DNA of 64,000 nucleotides from Leeuwenhoekiella aestuarii (GCF_004104055.1 NZ_QOVJ01000001.1:1178001-1242000); one strand, 5' to 3'. Numbered from the stretch's first letter, positions 46,534 through 56,530 are shown. Numbers and translations are program-made. Notes: generated by a model not told the origin, from the sequence alone.

Positions 46534-46980
46534 TTAAGCTAGTACTTCTAGTCCTTTAGCGTCTTCTAAAGCATTTTTAAGACTGTTTTGCTGTTTACTA
46601 ATTATAGCTTTTGTTGAGGTCGGTAATGTGCTGTTGTTTAAAATCTCCTCATACTCTTCTAAAGCAGCATGCTCGCCTCTTATGGTCTCTTCTAAAACCG
46701 CCTCATCTTTATCTGAAGAAATCGCTGTTTTTAAATCCATCCATAAACGGTGCGCGTCTCCGGCAAGGCTCGTTCCCTTTTCAGGATCCTGGCCAAAGGT
46801 TTTTAGTTCTGCTTTTAATTCGTGACCAAAATCATAACGATCCTGCGCCCGACTTAATAAGTAATTTTTGAGAGAAGCGTTTGCTACTTTTTCTGCAGCA
46901 TTTTTATACCCTGCTTCAGCATCGTAATTCTTTTCTAATAAATCGTTGAGCTTTTTGCCCATTTCTTCTGAATAACTCAT
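46534..46980 (-). CDS. DUF2383 paralogue
   Basis: 148 residues, a close paralogue of the product at 45929 (blocks LLEKNYDAEAGYKNAAEKV, GTSLAGDAHRLWMDLKTA, EETIRGEHAALEEYEEIL). ATG 46980 was chosen because it gives the same length and N-terminus as the paralogue; upstream frame is only A-tract translation. The leader holds 19 A residues in a row eight bases before the start, which could make expression variable. Two such genes in tandem point to a gene duplication. Confidence 0.85.
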   Translation of the reverse strand: MSYSEEMGKKLNDLLEKNYDAEAGYKNAAEKVANASLKNYLLSRAQDRYDFGHELKAELKTFGQDPEKGTSLAGDAHRLWMDLKTAISSDKDEAVLEETIRGEHAALEEYEEILNNSTLPTSTKAIISKQQNSLKNALEDAKGLEVLA

Positions 46981-46987
46981 AGTTGTA

Positions 46988-47006
46988 TTTTTTTTTTTTT
47001 TTTTTT
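46988..47006 (-). repeat. Nineteen-base A tract in a 5' leader
   Basis: On the minus strand A19 lies just upstream of the ATG at 46980. Tracts of this length are prone to slippage; here that would alter leader length, not the reading frame. Confidence 0.8.
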
Positions 47007-47135
47007 GTGTCTCAATTACTAATGAAACTACTACCAAGTTATCACAGATAAGTTTTCAGTACATGTAATTAACAAGGTTTAACCTCTTTTAGGTCAAATT
47101 AACAGCCTGATTAAGAGTTTTTCTGTTAAAAAAAT

Positions 47136-47164
47136 AACGCTCCTTCCGTTAGGAAGGAGCGTTT
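47136..47164 (-). terminator. Intrinsic terminator after the zinc protease gene
   Basis: AACGCTCCTTCC and GGAAGGAGCGTT form a perfect 12-bp stem around five bases; on the minus strand it is followed by ATTTTTTT. It lies 52 bases past the stop at 47216. Confidence 0.88.
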
Positions 47165-47215
47165 ACTAAAAATATTTCTCACTCGGTAAATACTTTAAAA
47201 GTATGTTGAAATTAT

Positions 47216-49654
47216 TTATTCGGTTTTAAAAGCAGCGTCTATACGAGCAATTAAATCTGAATAGTGATACCGAGTTAATGTGTCTGAAGAATTGTTCTTA
47301 CGTGCCTTGATATCTCGGAGCAAGCGGCTCAATTCACCACGCATAAGGGGTAAGACATCAGAGATCAAAACCTCTTGATTTTCTCCTGCTTCCAGATTCT
47401 TGAGATAGTTTGTTGCTATATCAACATAGGTACGTTGCAAGTTTCTACGGTATGCATCAGTTTTTTGACCACGGTATAATTCACTAAAAATACCGGTTCT
47501 TAAATCGTTCATCAATGCAACTGGAGAATAAGCCCCAGCGCCATTAGTTTGAACATTTTCAATCATTCTGCTGATGCGAGAGTCGTCTAACAGGCTATTG
47601 AGAGCATAGCTCTGAATGCTTTTAACCTGATCAATAGCTCCGCTAGCTTCAATTCGGTTTAAAATCTCTGTGTCTAAAAGCCATTCTGGAGTATTGAACG
47701 CGTTCTGGTTTAAAAAGTCAACCGCTTCCTTCTGAATTTCTTTAGGGACCGGTTCATAAACAGTACCGTCTTGATCAGCAGTTTTAAGGGTTTCGTAAAC
47801 TCCACCAACATTTGTGATTACATGATTCACATAACCTCTCCATAAATAATTGAGTTCGCGATAAACCTCCTGTAAATCGTCATAGCCGTAACCGTCTTTT
47901 GTGGTCCAGTCAATCAAATTAGGGATAACCTTTTTAAGGTTAGCCAAGCCGTATGTGCTTGCTTTAATATTGTCATCACCTAAGCTTTCAGTTTGAGAAT
48001 GCGGGTCTATTCCTCTAGAGCTTCCAAACTCATACCAGGGATTTCCGGCTTTTTCTAAAATCCATTTATCTAGAGTTTTCTTTTCAGCTTCTGGGTTGTT
48101 AGCTTCTGGTAAGTAGCGATAACCCCAGTTTACAGCATACATATCATAAGGTCCCATCATACGAATGTAGCGAACGCCTTTATCTTCGGGTTGCGCCACA
48201 TAATTAACACGAGCATAATCCATAATAGAAGGAGTGAGGCCGTATTTTTGCGTAAAAGAAGCCACGCGTAGCGAGTCTGTAGGATAGGCAGAACTAGCCT
48301 TCATATTGTGTGGTAATCCTATCGCGTGTCCCACTTCGTGAGCAATAACCATACGCATCATTTCGCCTATTTCTTCTTCAGGAGTCTCTAGTGTGCGGGC
48401 AGCAGGATTTTGAGCTCCGGCCTCAATCATAAACCGGTTTCGATACGAACGCAGGTGATTGTGATACCAAATCACATCAGACTCAAGAATTTCACCCGTT
48501 CGCGGATCAGATACTGAAGGTCCAATAGCATTACGGGTGGTGCTGGCAACATATCTAATCACAGAATAACGTACATCTTCGGGGCTGAATTCAGGGTCTT
48601 CTTCTTGAGTTGGTGGATCTTTAGCGATAATAGCATTCTTAAAACCGGCGCCTTCAAAAGCTTTATTCCAGTCTTCGATACCTTTTTTGAAGTAAGGCCG
48701 CCACTTTAAAGGAGTTGCGGGATCTAGGTAATAAACGATTGGTTTAACAGGTTCTACCAGCTCACCGCGTTTATACGCTTCCATATCTTTAGGCTCTAAT
48801 CTCCAACGGCGGAGTATTCTGTAATCATCAGATTTTAAAGCTTCAGAATCATAATCGTATTTTTTGATGGTAAACCAGCCCACCCGAGCGTCTGCAATAC
48901 GAGGTTGCATTTTATCTTCGGGCAGTAAAATCATCGATTGATTCATAAGAAAGGTAAGTGTTTCAGCCTGATCTCTTTCTGGTGGTTCTTCGGCATCGTA
49001 AGTCATTATATGCTTGATCTCTACATTTTGTGGATAGGCATGTGCAGATTCGATATATGTTCTGCTTCCGTCAAGACGTTTGATTTTATATTCTTTTCTT
49101 AAGCGGGGAGAAACAGCATTTATGGCTCCAATATCCTGAGTGAATAAATCAGTAGCATCTATTACAGCTGCTGTAGAATCTTTGCTGAAAGTCTTGATTT
49201 CTGCACTGAAAAGGATAGGGTAGAAGTTGTTAGCTTCTACCGATTTATGAATGGGACTTTCTTCGTCACTTTTATTTTCAAAACTGATTACTTTTACATC
49301 AATTTTATTACCGCGTCTTATCCAGCGAACTACTTGCTCATTAACTTTTGACCCTGCATTCACATAGCCTCCGCCATAGCCGGCAGGAACTTTAGCAATT
49401 CGACTTACTAACAGCATATCTTTTCCTAGAAGAGAATCGGGGATTTCAAGATATAATTTATCGTCTATACGGTGTGTTGTAAAAAGACCTGGATCGCTTT
49501 CTGCATCATCAGTTATGATCTCATTGTAAGATTTAAACTTTGATTTTTTAGCCTCGCTTTTTTCAGAATTTTTAGAAGATAAGGTGTTTTTTTGAGTTTT
49601 GCAGCCATATAGGGTAAGTGAGACTGCTAGGATTAGGGAAAATCGTTTTAGCAT
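47216..49654 (-). CDS. Zinc-dependent metalloprotease, lipoprotein (DUF5117/DUF4953 type)
   Basis: 812 residues. A lipoprotein signal (LILAVSLTLYGCKTQ) anchors it in the envelope. The zinc site HEVGHAIGLPHN (HExxHxxGxxH, about residue 438) marks a metzincin-like protease. The segment before it (residues 40-270) matches the DUF5117 domain and the end (residues 540-810) the DUF4953-type domain of this Bacteroidota family, including an ITPS-like IMDY turn (LTPSIMDYARVNY). The physiological substrate is unknown. It is intact, monocistronic and flanked by terminators. Confidence 0.9.
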   Translation of the reverse strand: MLKRFSLILAVSLTLYGCKTQKNTLSSKNSEKSEAKKSKFKSYNEIITDDAESDPGLFTTHRIDDKLYLEIPDSLLGKDMLLVSRIAKVPAGYGGGYVNAGSKVNEQVVRWIRRGNKIDVKVISFENKSDEESPIHKSVEANNFYPILFSAEIKTFSKDSTAAVIDATDLFTQDIGAINAVSPRLRKEYKIKRLDGSRTYIESAHAYPQNVEIKHIMTYDAEEPPERDQAETLTFLMNQSMILLPEDKMQPRIADARVGWFTIKKYDYDSEALKSDDYRILRRWRLEPKDMEAYKRGELVEPVKPIVYYLDPATPLKWRPYFKKGIEDWNKAFEGAGFKNAIIAKDPPTQEEDPEFSPEDVRYSVIRYVASTTRNAIGPSVSDPRTGEILESDVIWYHNHLRSYRNRFMIEAGAQNPAARTLETPEEEIGEMMRMVIAHEVGHAIGLPHNMKASSAYPTDSLRVASFTQKYGLTPSIMDYARVNYVAQPEDKGVRYIRMMGPYDMYAVNWGYRYLPEANNPEAEKKTLDKWILEKAGNPWYEFGSSRGIDPHSQTESLGDDNIKASTYGLANLKKVIPNLIDWTTKDGYGYDDLQEVYRELNYLWRGYVNHVITNVGGVYETLKTADQDGTVYEPVPKEIQKEAVDFLNQNAFNTPEWLLDTEILNRIEASGAIDQVKSIQSYALNSLLDDSRISRMIENVQTNGAGAYSPVALMNDLRTGIFSELYRGQKTDAYRRNLQRTYVDIATNYLKNLEAGENQEVLISDVLPLMRGELSRLLRDIKARKNNSSDTLTRYHYSDLIARIDAAFKTE

Positions 49655-49689
49655 TTTAAAAAGTTTTAAGGGAGAATTTACTCATTAAA

Positions 49690-49722
49690 AATAAAAAAGG
49701 ACCTCTTTAAGAAGTCCTTTTT
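49690..49722. terminator. Intrinsic terminator between two minus-strand genes
   Basis: AAAAAGGAC and GTCCTTTTT flank a short centre, 27 bases beyond the stop of the gene at 49749; it separates that gene from the zinc protease gene. Confidence 0.8.
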
Positions 49723-49748
49723 GTGATATAATAGGATTGTAGTTTGGC

Positions 49749-50360
49749 TTATTTCGTTTTGTAATATCCTTCTAAACAGAAAGTATAAGATTGTGCAACT
49801 TCTCTAAACTTGCGGCTAAACTCTTTATCAAAGTCTTTTTTAATAGTAGTGTCTAATGAGCTTGAAGTAAATTGATACGATTGAATCAATTTGGTTTTAA
49901 ATAATTGTAATTGATCATGAGATAATTTTGCGCGCAAATTACAAGAATAGTTCTTATTCTTTTCAGGTAATTTAGGACTGGCTTCGAGGGTGAAAGTTAG
50001 CTTATCGTCATTCTTAAAAGTGATTTCTAACGTATCACCAATTTTAAACTTAGTAAGCTCTTGGCGAGTTCCAAGTATAAGATAATTAATATCATCTATA
50101 GTGTGAAAACCTAAATGTAATTGATGCTTAGGGTCAAGATCTAGCTTGTTAGACTTGGATGTTCGTGTACGGTTAAAATACAAACCTTTGTGGCTACCGT
50201 TAATTTGTTCGATAGTAATGATGGAATGACCACCAAAAACAAACTGTTTGTTTTCGCCAGCTTTAACCTCTCTAATTAAATAATTAGGGGAGAAAAGTAG
50301 ATTGCGTTCTAAGTCTTTATCTAGGTTATTGGAGTTTTTAAAAAATTTGGATAAAATCAT
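49749..50360 (-). CDS. Hypothetical protein
   Basis: 203 residues, no signal peptide or membrane span, basic overall. Pieces such as HSIITIEQINGSHKGLYFN and INYLILGTRQELTKFKIGD suggest a beta-rich fold with charged loops; the end (REVAQSYTFCLEGYYKTK) is the most distinctive. The family is not recognised. It stands alone upstream of the zinc protease, with its own terminator. Confidence 0.6.
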   Translation of the reverse strand: MILSKFFKNSNNLDKDLERNLLFSPNYLIREVKAGENKQFVFGGHSIITIEQINGSHKGLYFNRTRTSKSNKLDLDPKHQLHLGFHTIDDINYLILGTRQELTKFKIGDTLEITFKNDDKLTFTLEASPKLPEKNKNYSCNLRAKLSHDQLQLFKTKLIQSYQFTSSSLDTTIKKDFDKEFSRKFREVAQSYTFCLEGYYKTK

Positions 50361-50664
50361 ATATTGAATTCAGGGCGCAGGGCAATTACTACAAAATTAA
50401 ATTTCAAAAACCGCACTGAGTGTTAAAAACATCAATGAAGGTCTTTATATAATACAAATAATATGCCCTTATAGTCAAGATGAACATAAAATTTATATTT
50501 ATTTGTAGGGGGTGTGTTTTTAAAACAAAGCTAATTTTAAATTAACACGTTAAAAACATATACAAAGATACGGAAGTAAAATGAGGAAATCATTTTAAAA
50601 CAGGTAATATATTGTCAATTTCACTAAAAAACCCTTATAAACACTACGCTTATAAGGGTTTTAG
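50361..50664. other. Gene-free gap
   Basis: About 300 bases of A/T-rich DNA between a hypothetical gene and tRNA-Leu. Apart from ACCCTTATA/TATAAGGGT (50631-50659), a hairpin that probably terminates the tRNA transcript, nothing stands out. Confidence 0.4.
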
Positions 50665-50748
50665 TACTCGGGACGGGACTTGAACCCGTACGAACTAATG
50701 TTCATTGGATTTTAAGTCCAACGTGTCTACCAATTCCACCACCCGAGC
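50665..50748 (-). tRNA. tRNA-Leu (TAA)
   Basis: An 84-nt class II tRNA on the minus strand: acceptor GCTCGGG/CCCGAGT, anticodon TAA in GGACTTAAAATCC, a variable arm (GAACATTAGTTC) and T-loop GGTTCAAGTCC. CCA is not encoded. Confidence 0.96.
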
Positions 50749-50795
50749 TTGGGCTTTCAATAAAAAACCCCATTGTATAATGGAGCAATTCTTAG

Positions 50796-50867
50796 AGCGA
50801 AAGACGGGATTTGAACCCGCGACCCTCACCTTGGCAAGGTGATGCTCTACCCCTGAGCTACTTTCGC
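50796..50867 (-). tRNA. tRNA-Gly (GCC)
   Basis: A 72-nt cloverleaf on the minus strand: acceptor GCGAAAG/CTTTCGC, anticodon GCC in CACCTTGCCAAGGTG, T-loop GGTTCAAATCC, discriminator T. It is 47 bases upstream of tRNA-Leu and probably co-transcribed. Confidence 0.96.
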
Positions 50868-50958
50868 AATTTGCATTAGAACGTCTTGTCTAATGCGGAT
50901 GCAAATTTACAAGATTTCTTTAATCTGCAAAGCAATTTCTTTAAAAAAATAAAAACAA

Positions 50959-53586
50959 TTAAGAAACCTGATTTTTCTTACTGCGTACAAGCATTCTTTT
51001 GATCTCGTTGAGTTTCATTAATGCTTCTACTGGAGTGAGGGTATCTATGTCAGTATGAAGGATTTCGTCTTTAATTTCTTCCAGTAAAGGGTCGTCAAGA
51101 TTAAAAAAGCTCAGTTGCATTTCATCATCCTGAGCTGCTTTTAAAGAATCTTTATGTTCTTCTTTTCTGTTGGATTTTTCTAATTGAGCGAGCATTTTAT
51201 TAGCTCTGTGCAGAACTTGCTGGGGCATTCCGGCCATTTTAGCCACGTGTATCCCAAAACTGTGGGCGCTACCTCCCGGAATTAATTTCCGAAGAAATAA
51301 AACATTGTCTTTTAATTCTTTTACTGAAACGTTGAAGTTCTTAATTCGATTGAATGTTTCTCCCATATCATTCAATTCGTGATAATGGGTAGCAAAGAGG
51401 GTTTTAGGACGTGAGGGATGTTCATGCAAGTATTCGCTAATAGCCCATGCAATCGAAATCCCATCGTAAGTACTGGTCCCGCGGCCAATTTCATCAAGAA
51501 GGACTAAGCTTCTGTTTGAAATATTGTTTAATATGCTTGCAGTTTCATTCATCTCTACCATAAAAGTAGATTCGCCCATAGAGATATTGTCGCTTGCTCC
51601 GACGCGGGTAAAAATTCGATCAACGAGGCCAATGCGTGCAGCTTTAGCAGGGACAAAGCTACCCATCTGTGCAAGTAATACAATAAGAGCGGTTTGTCTT
51701 AATATCGCCGATTTACCAGACATGTTAGGTCCGGTGATCATGATCATTTGTTGGGTGTCACGATCTAAGAACGTATCGTTTGCAATATAAGGCTCACTGA
51801 TAGGTAGCTGCTTTTCGATTACCGGATGGCGGCCTTCTGTTATTTCAAGCTCGTAGGATTCGTCAAGCTCAGGTCTACTGTAATTATTTTCGTTAGCGAG
51901 ACCTGCATAGCTGCGCAAACAATCTAATTGAGCAATAATATTAGCATTGATTTGAACCGGCTCAATAAACTGCGTGATCCAGCTTACTAATTGATTAAAC
52001 AATTGCTGTTCAATAGCGAGAATACGCTCTTCTGCACCTAGAATTTTAGCCTCATATTCTTTTAATTCTTCTGTTATATAGCGTTCAGCATTCACCAGTG
52101 TTTGTTTCCTGATCCATTCTGGAGGGACTTTATCCTTATGCGTATTGCGTACTTCTATGTAATACCCAAAAACATTATTTGAGGCTATTTTAAGCGAAGT
52201 GATTCCGGTACGCTCTGTTTCTCTTTCAAGCATTTTGTCTAAATAAGCTTTCCCGGAAGTAGCTAGGTTTCTGAGTTCGTCTAACTCTTCGTGAAAATCA
52301 GGAGCGATGGTGCTTCCTTTTAAGATATTTACTGGAGCATCTTCATTAAGGGTCTCTTTGATCTTAGATCGTAAATGCTCCAGATTATTCAGCTTCTCAG
52401 AAAGAATTTGCAAAGCCTGATTGTCTGCTTGCTCGCCTAAAATTTTGATAGGTACCATAGCTTCTAATGAATTTTTTAGAAGAATGATTTCACGTGGAGA
52501 AACCTTGCCGGTAGCCACTTTAGAGATGAGACGCTCTACATCACCTATTTTTTTAATATCTGCAGAAAGCCGGTTGTAAAATTCAGGATTATTGAGAATA
52601 TATTCTACGATCTCGTGTCGCTCTGCGATAGTGTCAAGTGTCTTCAGTGGCAATGCGAGCCATCGTTTAAGTAGCCTGCCGCCCATTGGTGATATGGTTT
52701 TGTCAATCACGTCCAATAGGGTTATGGCTTTGGTTGAAGTGCCTTGATACAACTCCAGGTTGCGTATCGTAAAACGATCCATCCAGACATAAGCGTCTTC
52801 GGCAATACGAGCTATTCTTGAAATGTGTTGTAATTTATGATGCTGGGTTTCGCTTAGGTAATGCAGTGCGGCTCCGGCAGCAATAATGCCTTCCTCTAAA
52901 TGCTCAATACCGAAACCTTTTAGAGATTTTGTATTGAAATGTTTGTTGAGGCTTTCGTGAGCAAAATCGGTTTTAAAAACCCAATCTTCCTGATAAAAAA
53001 TATGAAAGTCCGTCCCGAAAGTTTCTTTAAAATCAGCTTTATTCTTTTTGCTGATGAGCAATTCACTTGGACTGAAATTTTGCAGTAATTTGTCAATATA
53101 AGCCGCATCTCCCTGAGTTGTTAAGAATTCTCCCGTAGAAACATCTAGAAAAGAAAGGCCAATGAGCCGGTTTCCAAAATGAATCGCACCTAAAAAATTA
53201 TTGCTTTTAGATTGAAGTACTTCGTCATTTAGAGCTACACCTGGCGTAACCAATTCTGTCACGCCGCGTTTTACAATATTCTTAGTTTGTTTAGGGTCTT
53301 CTAACTGATCGCAAATCGCTACACGACAACCTGCTTTAACCAGTTTTGGTAAGTAGGTGTTTAATGAATGATGTGGAAAGCCAGCTAGTTCTGTACGTTC
53401 ACTACCGTTGTTTCTGTTTGTTAAGATTATACCTAAAATTCCGGCAGCCTTGACAGCATCTTCACCGAAAGTCTCATAAAAGTCTCCCACTCTAAATAAC
53501 AACAGCGCATCTGGGTATTTGTTTTTAATACCATTATACTGCTTCATTAAAGGTGTTATGCTTTTCTTTTTCAGTTTTTTTGCCAT
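50959..53586 (-). CDS. mutS: DNA mismatch repair protein MutS
   Basis: 875 residues. The mismatch-reading motif is [11 protein letters not shown] near residue 33 (F-x-E, with F as tyrosine-flanked), the ATPase has [16 protein letters not shown] (about 620), the signature SNISMGEST-like stretch and [14 protein letters not shown] (about 695), and the C-terminal clamp ends with a short tail. MutS finds mispairs and small loops and recruits MutL. Full length; divergent to a tRNA methyltransferase gene at 53765. Confidence 0.97.
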   Translation of the reverse strand: MAKKLKKKSITPLMKQYNGIKNKYPDALLLFRVGDFYETFGEDAVKAAGILGIILTNRNNGSERTELAGFPHHSLNTYLPKLVKAGCRVAICDQLEDPKQTKNIVKRGVTELVTPGVALNDEVLQSKSNNFLGAIHFGNRLIGLSFLDVSTGEFLTTQGDAAYIDKLLQNFSPSELLISKKNKADFKETFGTDFHIFYQEDWVFKTDFAHESLNKHFNTKSLKGFGIEHLEEGIIAAGAALHYLSETQHHKLQHISRIARIAEDAYVWMDRFTIRNLELYQGTSTKAITLLDVIDKTISPMGGRLLKRWLALPLKTLDTIAERHEIVEYILNNPEFYNRLSADIKKIGDVERLISKVATGKVSPREIILLKNSLEAMVPIKILGEQADNQALQILSEKLNNLEHLRSKIKETLNEDAPVNILKGSTIAPDFHEELDELRNLATSGKAYLDKMLERETERTGITSLKIASNNVFGYYIEVRNTHKDKVPPEWIRKQTLVNAERYITEELKEYEAKILGAEERILAIEQQLFNQLVSWITQFIEPVQINANIIAQLDCLRSYAGLANENNYSRPELDESYELEITEGRHPVIEKQLPISEPYIANDTFLDRDTQQMIMITGPNMSGKSAILRQTALIVLLAQMGSFVPAKAARIGLVDRIFTRVGASDNISMGESTFMVEMNETASILNNISNRSLVLLDEIGRGTSTYDGISIAWAISEYLHEHPSRPKTLFATHYHELNDMGETFNRIKNFNVSVKELKDNVLFLRKLIPGGSAHSFGIHVAKMAGMPQQVLHRANKMLAQLEKSNRKEEHKDSLKAAQDDEMQLSFFNLDDPLLEEIKDEILHTDIDTLTPVEALMKLNEIKRMLVRSKKNQVS

Positions 53587-53752
53587 AATTCTTAGAGGGA
53601 TGCGAGATTAAATTGGTGTCGAAACTACTGGGGATAAATTTAAAAAATCTATGCTGTAATTATCGAAATGTGTTGAGGAGTTATTTATATTTTTCAACAA
53701 TAATTAAGGATTAGAAGCGACTTTTTGTTCGTTATATAGCCTGCTGAATGTG

Positions 53753-53760
53753 TATTTTTG
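53753..53760 (+). promoter_or_regulatory. Bacteroidota -7 box just before an ATG
   Basis: TATTTTTG fits TAnnTTTG; a TTTG at 53724-53727 could be the -33 box, at slightly long spacing. The box ends four bases before ATG 53765, so the mRNA may be leaderless or nearly so. Confidence 0.5.
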
Positions 53761-53764
53761 CGGT

Positions 53765-54319
53765 ATGAATAGAAAGTTGAAAAATAGCGAACTTGACCGC
53801 AAAACAGTTGAAGAATTCAAGGAGGCAAAAAAGACTCCTATAATAGTTGTTTTAGATAATATTAGAAGTCTTAATAATATAGGCTCGGTATTTAGAACGG
53901 CAGATGCGTTTCTCATAGAAGCTGTTTATTTATGCGGGATCTGTGCGCAGCCTCCTCATAAAGATATTACTAAAACAGCATTAGGAGCTACCGAAACAGT
54001 CACGTGGCGCTATTTTGAATCTACTTTAGAAGCTGTTGAAGACCTCAAACAAAAAGGTTTTAAAATTGCTGCAATTGAGCAGGCAGAAGATGCAATTATG
54101 CTGAATGACTTTGAAATAGAAACTGATCAAAAATTAGCTATTATTTTTGGTAATGAAGTAAAGGGGGTGAAGCAGCACGTAATAGATGTATCAGATTGTG
54201 TACTTGAGATACCGCAGATTGGCTCAAAACACTCGTTCAATATAGCGGTGAGTGCGGGTATCGTAATGTGGGATTGTTATTTAAAAATTGTTAAAAATAA
54301 TCAACAGAAGTCTCAATGA
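53765..54319 (+). CDS. TrmH/SpoU-family RNA 2'-O-methyltransferase
   Basis: 184 residues from ATG 53765. The three SpoU motifs are present: NIGSVFRTADAF (about 35), AIIFGNEVKGV (about 128) and IPQIGSKHSFNIAVSAGIV (about 150), which form the trefoil-knot AdoMet site. Enzymes of this type methylate ribose in tRNA (position 18) or 23S rRNA; the exact nucleotide cannot be told. Divergent from mutS, with a -7 box right at the start. Confidence 0.92.
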   Translation: MNRKLKNSELDRKTVEEFKEAKKTPIIVVLDNIRSLNNIGSVFRTADAFLIEAVYLCGICAQPPHKDITKTALGATETVTWRYFESTLEAVEDLKQKGFKIAAIEQAEDAIMLNDFEIETDQKLAIIFGNEVKGVKQHVIDVSDCVLEIPQIGSKHSFNIAVSAGIVMWDCYLKIVKNNQQKSQ

Positions 54320-54438
54320 GGGTGTATGATTATTATGAATCATAAATTTGTATTAAAGTTTTCGTAATTTCTGAGGTAATAGCAATTAAATTATGAAGTT
54401 TTACGTTGTACAAGTATAAAATAACAAAACCCAACACC

Positions 54439-54573
54439 ATGAAACTAAATAATTTTGACTACGCTTCTTACGAGCGCGGTTCTAAAGACGGGCGTAAGTT
54501 TGGCCTGGCGATAGGAATCGTGATAGGCCTCGCGATAATGATTGTAATGTTAAGCCTTTTATATTTTAAGTAA
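54439..54573 (+). CDS. Small single-span membrane protein, 44 residues
   Basis: MKLNNFDYASYERGSKDGRK is followed by a hydrophobic span FGLAIGIVIGLAIMIVMLSL and YFK, giving an inside-positive N-terminal half and one transmembrane helix with glycine pairs. It begins at the ATG after an A/C-rich leader. The stop overlaps the stop of the convergent folK gene by 8 bases. Small genes of this kind are often missed by gene callers. Function unknown. Confidence 0.6.
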   Translation: MKLNNFDYASYERGSKDGRKFGLAIGIVIGLAIMIVMLSLLYFK

Positions 54574-55693
54574 TAATCTGCTTTAGCAAATTCGAATAAT
54601 CAACTCTATTATCAACAAAGTCCATTTCAGAAATGTCAAGTATTTTGATATTTTCTTGTCTTCTGTTTTTTATCATATTTAAATATCCCTGGTTGATATC
54701 TACTAGATAATTTTCAGATATGTCTTTCTCGTATGCTCTGCCGCGTTTCTTTATATTTTCTAAAAGACGCTCTGTGTTTTGATACAAATAAATATAAAGA
54801 TCCGGCTTTGCAATTTCTTTATACATAATACTGTGCAGCTTTTTATACAAACTGTACTCGTCTTCACTTAAGGTTACTTTCGCAAAAATCAATGACTTTT
54901 GACTGTCATAATCTGCAATCATAAAATCTTTAAACAAATCATATTGACCAATATCATCTAATAATTGTTGATATCGATCGGCTAAAAAAGACATTTCAAG
55001 TGGAAACGCATAGCGGGATTGATCTTCGTAGAATTTTGGTAAAAATGGATTGTCTTTAAAACGTTCCAGAATGAGTTTAGCATTAAAGTCCTCACTAATC
55101 ATGGTGGCTAGGGTAGTTTTACCAGCACCTATGTTTCCTTCAATAGCGATATAATTGTAGCGGCTCAAATTCAATTCTTGCTGTGGGTTTTTTAACCAGC
55201 GTTGAATTTTCTCGGGAATACCTTCATCCAGACTTTCGGCTAGAAGAGTCGAAATGGTTTTTTTAAGAATAGGATGCTCTACTGCCGAAGCAATATCATG
55301 TAATGGGTGTAATACAAAATTACGATCTTGTAAATGAGGGTGCGGAACTGTGAGATTTAACTCATTAATAACTTCGGCGTCAAAGAATAAAATATCTATA
55401 TCAATAGGACGATCGCTATACCCTTTTTTATTAGAACGTGCTCTTCCTAGTTTTTTTTCAATAGATAAACAAGTAGCAAGTAGCTTTTGACAATCTAAGT
55501 GCGTATTTACAGAAACAGCACAATTGAGAAAATCTGCTCCGTCAAAACCCCAGGATTTTGTCTTGTACACCGGAGAGATCTGTTTTATAGCTCCAACTTC
55601 TTCAAAAATTGCATCAATCGCATTTTGCAGGTTTTCAAAAGGGTCACCTTGATTACTCCCTAAGGATAAGAGTATGTTTTTTAGTAGTTTAAT
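54566..55693 (-). CDS. folK: FolK (HPPK) fused to a deoxynucleoside kinase
   Basis: About 375 residues. The first 155 form HPPK: ILLSLGSNQGDPFENLQNAI, then GRARSNKKGYSDRPIDIDIL with the two metal-binding aspartates, the folate-pathway step that pyrophosphorylates the pterin. Residues 180-375 form a dNK: YIAIEGNIGAGKTTLATMI, with the ERF and RGRAYEKDIS motifs, a nucleoside salvage kinase. This fusion occurs across Bacteroidota. The HPPK coding region extends upstream of the first GTG/ATG-type start; the only in-frame choice before a stop (TAA, about 55706) is ATT 55693 or ATA, so a rare start codon or a sequence error is likely. Confidence 0.88.
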   Translation of the reverse strand: MKLLKNILLSLGSNQGDPFENLQNAIDAIFEEVGAIKQISPVYKTKSWGFDGADFLNCAVSVNTHLDCQKLLATCLSIEKKLGRARSNKKGYSDRPIDIDILFFDAEVINELNLTVPHPHLQDRNFVLHPLHDIASAVEHPILKKTISTLLAESLDEGIPEKIQRWLKNPQQELNLSRYNYIAIEGNIGAGKTTLATMISEDFNAKLILERFKDNPFLPKFYEDQSRYAFPLEMSFLADRYQQLLDDIGQYDLFKDFMIADYDSQKSLIFAKVTLSEDEYSLYKKLHSIMYKEIAKPDLYIYLYQNTERLLENIKKRGRAYEKDISENYLVDINQGYLNMIKNRRQENIKILDISEMDFVDNRVDYSNLLKQIIT

Positions 55694-55802
55694 GAGTGTA
55701 TTTTGTTAAATATTTTAAGAGCAATTTAAGTAAAAGCCCTTTACATTCTTCTAATTTTGACAAGAAGAAAACAATAAGCATTCTAGTTTGACGCAAGCCA
55801 CA

Positions 55803-56522
55803 ATGAGCCAGAGAGATGCGCTGGCAGCGTATCGAATTTACTTTATTTTAGGAGCGCTTTTTATATGCTCTTTGGTTGTTTCTAACCTCATTTTCCAAAA
55901 ATTCTTTTATTGGGATTTCTTCGGGTTGTATCGTTTTGAGATTTCAGTTGGGATTTTACCGTATCCCGTCACCTTTTTGATCACCGACTTAATCAGTGAG
56001 ATTTATGGTAAAAAGAAGGCAAATCAGATTGTGACTGCCGGTATTTTTGCCAGTATTTTCTCATTATTAATCGTTTATACTTCGGCAGCTGTTCCAGCTA
56101 CAGACTGGTCACCGGTTGATGATGTATTGTTTGATAAAGTGTTTGGAGCTACAGTCGTAGCTGTTTTAGCTTCGATGATGGCTTATTTATTTGCGCAATA
56201 TATAGACATACAGCTTTTTCATTTTTGGAAAAAAATAACAAAAGGTAAGCACCTCTGGATTCGGAATAATTTCTCGACATTTTTCAGCCAATTTGTAGAT
56301 ACCGCAACCGTGCTTTTGTTGCTGTGTTTTTTTAATAAAATAGAGTGGAGTCTATTTGGAACCCTGCTTTTAAGCGGCTTTTTATTTAAAGTTTTAATTG
56401 CGGTTTGTGATACTCCGTTTCTCTATCTGGGTGTTTATTTGTTTAGAAAGCGCTTCAAACTTGCTCCGGGAGAAGAAATAGGAGCAGAACTTAATGCCTT
56501 CCAAAAGGAAGAGAAACTATAA
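55803..56522 (+). CDS. Queuosine-precursor transporter (VUT/YhhQ family)
   Basis: 239 residues from ATG 55803 with about six membrane spans. The family marker is the block PYPVTFLITDLISEIYGKKKA (residues about 57-77), with further TATVLLLLCFF and FKVLIAVCDTPFLYLG. YhhQ-type proteins take up queuine or preQ0 for tRNA modification. The gene ends 8 bases before the AsmA gene, so the two are probably co-transcribed. Confidence 0.9.
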   Translation: MSQRDALAAYRIYFILGALFICSLVVSNLIFQKFFYWDFFGLYRFEISVGILPYPVTFLITDLISEIYGKKKANQIVTAGIFASIFSLLIVYTSAAVPATDWSPVDDVLFDKVFGATVVAVLASMMAYLFAQYIDIQLFHFWKKITKGKHLWIRNNFSTFFSQFVDTATVLLLLCFFNKIEWSLFGTLLLSGFLFKVLIAVCDTPFLYLGVYLFRKRFKLAPGEEIGAELNAFQKEEKL

Positions 56523-56530
56523 AATACATT

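Noticed and set aside
50665-50748. Possible second attachment site because of the GGGACTTGAACCCG string shared with tRNA-Asp
   Set aside because: It is simply the T-arm common to all tRNAs and belongs to tRNA-Leu.
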